Assembly: GCA_018857735.1 (NCBI GenBank)
Contig: JABMCL010000348.1
Span: forward strand, 632,501-696,500
DNA: 64,000 nucleotides
Direction of reading: 5' to 3'
From: Alviniconcha marisindica
Taxonomy: Eukaryota > Mollusca > Gastropoda > Provannidae
Shown in pieces: positions 61,578 through 64,000 of the stretch. Numbering within the stretch: the stretch's first letter is position 1; each line of letters starts with the position of its first letter. Position numbers and translations under genes: made by a program. Under the pieces are notes generated by a model that was not told where the DNA came from, ran no database searches, and saw nothing but the letters and a program-made list of their open reading frames with translations.

Positions 61578-62076
61578 CTGCAACAGAAGAAAGAAAAAAA
61601 AGATTCACATTTCTACCAGGACTTATCATTGTTAATTATTGCTGGTACAGTGGTAGTGGTACCCACCAAATTACATTTTTAGATAAAATTAGATGACTGT
61701 AAGTCTAACTTTACATTAGTTACAATAAAGCAACATGTAAATTGTAATCAAAGTCTTTCAGACAGCTACTATTAACTAAAACACATTAGCTCCGACTGTA
61801 GGTGCCTCACAGAAGATGCAACAAAACAGCTGGTAACTTCTTGTGTATTGTTGAGATTAAACACTTAGACTATTGCAGTTCACTTCTTGTCATGTTTGCA
61901 CCATTCAAACTGACATAACTGAATCAGTTACACAGTTACTTTATTGGAATTTAGGCAGAATGATTCCGCAGGCAATAACAGAATAAGGAGAAAGGAAGCT
62001 GTCTCTTGTAAACAATGGCTCACCCTGGGAATGCTGTGGTGGCAGGAATCTTGGAGTATAGCTATCGGGCATTGTC

Positions 62077-62082
<6 letters not shown>

Positions 62083-62120
<38 letters not shown>
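62083..62120. repeat. (TA)n microsatellite
   Basis: About 18 TA units. Confidence 0.9.
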
Positions 62121-62121
<1 letters not shown>

Positions 62122-62514
62122 TTGCTAATGCTATTATAGCTATACATCAAAATAACCTATCATGCAAATTGCAATAAAAGTGTCAGAGTCTTCAGTGTTG
62201 AAGCTGGACTGTATTAAAGAAGATGACGAGTGCCTCATCTTAAGTCATAGTTAAAGATGAGCCCTAAATGCTTCACATAGCACTATTCTCTGCTTTCATG
62301 CAGACCCACTGCACTCTCGTCGTATGCAGCTCAGAATGACTCAACTGTAGCTTTACATAGTTTGTTCTGAATATCCACCAAAGTGGCTGCAGTGCTGTTT
62401 GTTGGTTACATGGTTGGTGCCACGTGAAACTGCCACTGTCTCGGCACAAGTTCTGTATACATCATGATCATACAACCATGCACAAATTTACACTTTAATA
62501 CAGTATCACTTTAT

Positions 62515-62625
62515 TCGAAGCCACATAATTCGGATGCATGTGTGGTTAGCTGTAACCTGCCACCAGCACTTTTGGCAGAAAGACTGGGATCTTTTACGTG
62601 CTACGGTAGAAAGATTACCAAAGGC
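62515..62625. repeat. Dispersed repeat C-like fragment
   Basis: TTTGGCAGAAAGACTGGGAT, then CTTTTACGTGCTACGGTAG, resembles molluscan repeat consensus with a GATCTTTTACGTGC core. Single copy in this window. Confidence 0.35.
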
Positions 62626-63282
62626 AAAATAATAATAAACTTACTGACTTAGACTAGTTAGAGTTGGACAAAAACACAGTCCACTCAGACAGTACTGAGT
62701 GCCTTAAACACACAGCAACCAATCCAAGGGATCGGGACGCATGCACACTGGAGTGGGCGGGGCTTAGCTAACTAAAAATAAAGTGCTACATGTGGTTATG
62801 AAGAGGAAAAACAAAACAACAACAAAACACAACTTGCAAACATTCAACAGAATTAATTTCCATCACCTATGACTATGTCACTTGTCAGTCCAAGCTATAC
62901 TGTCATAATGTATGCTGGAAATATTTTGCCGAATGAAGTTCATTATGCTGTTGACATGCTTCATTAACATGCCATGATATACTTGTAATTGCCTTTGTTG
63001 TAATACAAATTATGACTGGATTAAAAACATTCTTACATCATCTCCTCTTGGGAACTGGGTTTTCCCACCATTTGTTTATAAAACTTTTGCCCTCTTCATG
63101 ACCCAGTAGGAAGCTTTGTTTATGTTGCTAGGGGTTTTGTAACTTCAGAAACGCCCACCTAAACATCACTGCAGAGTGGTGGCGCCAAAATATACCAGCT
63201 CCCCCCCCCCCCTTTCTGGGGTGGACCAATTCATTATGATGTTATCCTGAGGCCCTGTAGAGGTTTAGTTTGAGAAACAAAA

Positions 63283-63949
63283 ATGCCACCACAGCGAGAA
63301 AGCAACTTTCATTGGACTGGGCAGAACGTAATTATCTTTGGTACATCCCTAACAGTTCCCCAAGCAAGAATCGTGACACAAGGACTGGCCTACATTCCAT
63401 TGCACGAGATACGTTTCAAACACAATTGTTTTCCCTCCACTGCTGAAATGTTGGCACGATGCTATTCCTGGGAAATGGATAGACTGACTCTTGACTTTGT
63501 TTGGGCTTGACCGTGAGCAAGAAGCAGCGATAAAAGAACTGTTTGAAGCACGTGGATGGCATTATGTTCACAAAATGTCTCTTTCTTTCCTGAATTTCAA
63601 TGAGACATTTCTTGCCAGGAACAGTTTTGTCCAACCATTTTTCGCCACAGACGATAACACTGTAGCGAGTGTTGAGCCAGAGACCGAAAGGCAGGGTGAT
63701 AGTTGTGACAGCAGTGCCATCAATGTAACTGCAGGTGTTGATGCAAGCCATTCAGGTCAAGGAAAGGAGGCATCTGAACTGGATGGCGACAGACAGGAAT
63801 GCGTCTTTTGTTTTTGTTCCCCATGTGTAACCTGTGTTAGGCAGCAGTGGTTGGGCCATGGGCAGGATGTCTACAAGAGAAATTCTAGGATCAGGAAGAA
63901 ACTGTATAGGAAATTTTGGTTTATGATGAACATGTGTGGAGCATGGTGA
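63283..63949 (+). pseudogene. Unrecognised reading frame in two overlapping frames (frameshift, or uncertain exon structure)
   Basis: Frame 1 opens at the ATG at 63283 (MPPQRESNFHWTGQNVIIFG) and stops at 63510. Frame 2 is open from about 63488 to a TGA at 63949 and gives LDREQEAAIKELFEARGWHY, an acidic middle, then CVFCFCSPCVTC, RQQWLGHGQD, and RKKLYRKFWFMMNMCGAW. Composition is unlike the nearby repeats and looks like real protein. No GT-AG pair restores one frame, so a one-base shift near 63490-63510, or an assembly error, is the simplest reading. The C-terminal block with paired CxxC-like cysteines followed by a basic, aromatic YRKFW segment resembles an uncharacterised family seen in marine invertebrates, but I cannot name it. 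It could be a domesticated or decayed mobile-element gene. No intron is evident. It lies opposite to SRP9. Confidence 0.4.
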
Positions 63950-64000
63950 CATCCTTTATATGTTTGTAAAAAGGAGACTGCGATGTGTTGAGACCATGTT

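Larger units (their letters stand above)
61578..63282. other. Upstream SRP9 intron or flank; no exon found
   Basis: Both strands were scanned for the SRP9 N-terminal exon (a W-x-EF helix and a DP-x-K end) without a convincing match. It contains a (TA)n tract and a repeat C-like fragment. Confidence 0.4.

Overview
The window is animal nuclear DNA, most likely from a mollusc and probably a marine gastropod. This is inferred from four split genes with GT-AG introns and animal-specific products (RMDN/PTPIP51-like, C16orf89-like, NPC2, SRP9), a Pol III tRNA gene, very dense (CA)n/(CT)n/(TA)n microsatellites, and interspersed repeats with tRNA-like heads or (ATT)n tails. The species cannot be fixed from the sequence alone. 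Most of the long open frames are translations of dinucleotide repeats or minisatellites and are not genes.

Layout. 1-15.5 kb holds no protein gene that I can support. It contains long microsatellites, one tRNA-Met(CAT) gene with an intron (5818-5907, minus), reverse-transcriptase relics, a Harbinger-like MITE nested in a SINE (8.3-9.0 kb), and nested tandem duplications ending in a 31-bp minisatellite (11.7-14.3 kb). 15.9-28.7 kb (minus) is a nine-exon RMDN3-like gene whose introns carry two copies of a TIR element, a (CT)n(CA)n compound satellite, and two arrays built from the edges of the gene's own exons. 28.67-29.03 kb is a 363-bp divergent promoter. 29.0-37.8 kb (plus) is a six-exon C16orf89-like gene with a large insertion, an acidic domain and a C-terminal membrane segment. 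37.8-49.7 kb is intergenic, with a near-perfect 37-bp-arm hairpin, SINE fragments and microsatellites. 49.8-55.0 kb (plus) is a complete four-exon NPC2 gene; the acceptor of exon 2 is triplicated. A candidate solo LTR and a LINE relic sit in its first intron. 55.0-58.3 kb is featureless. 58.3-58.9 kb is a 55-bp minisatellite. 60.2-61.6 kb (minus) holds the last two coding exons of SRP9. 63.3-63.95 kb (plus) is an unrecognised, frame-broken cysteine-containing reading frame.

The genes do not form a pathway. RMDN3-like proteins tether ER and mitochondria, NPC2 carries sterol in lysosomes, SRP9 is part of the signal recognition particle, and C16orf89 has no known biochemical role. The only apparent regulatory link is the head-to-head RMDN/C16orf89 pair. 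The most unusual recurring theme is tandem amplification of a 3' splice site together with the first bases of its exon, seen at three different exons of two genes.
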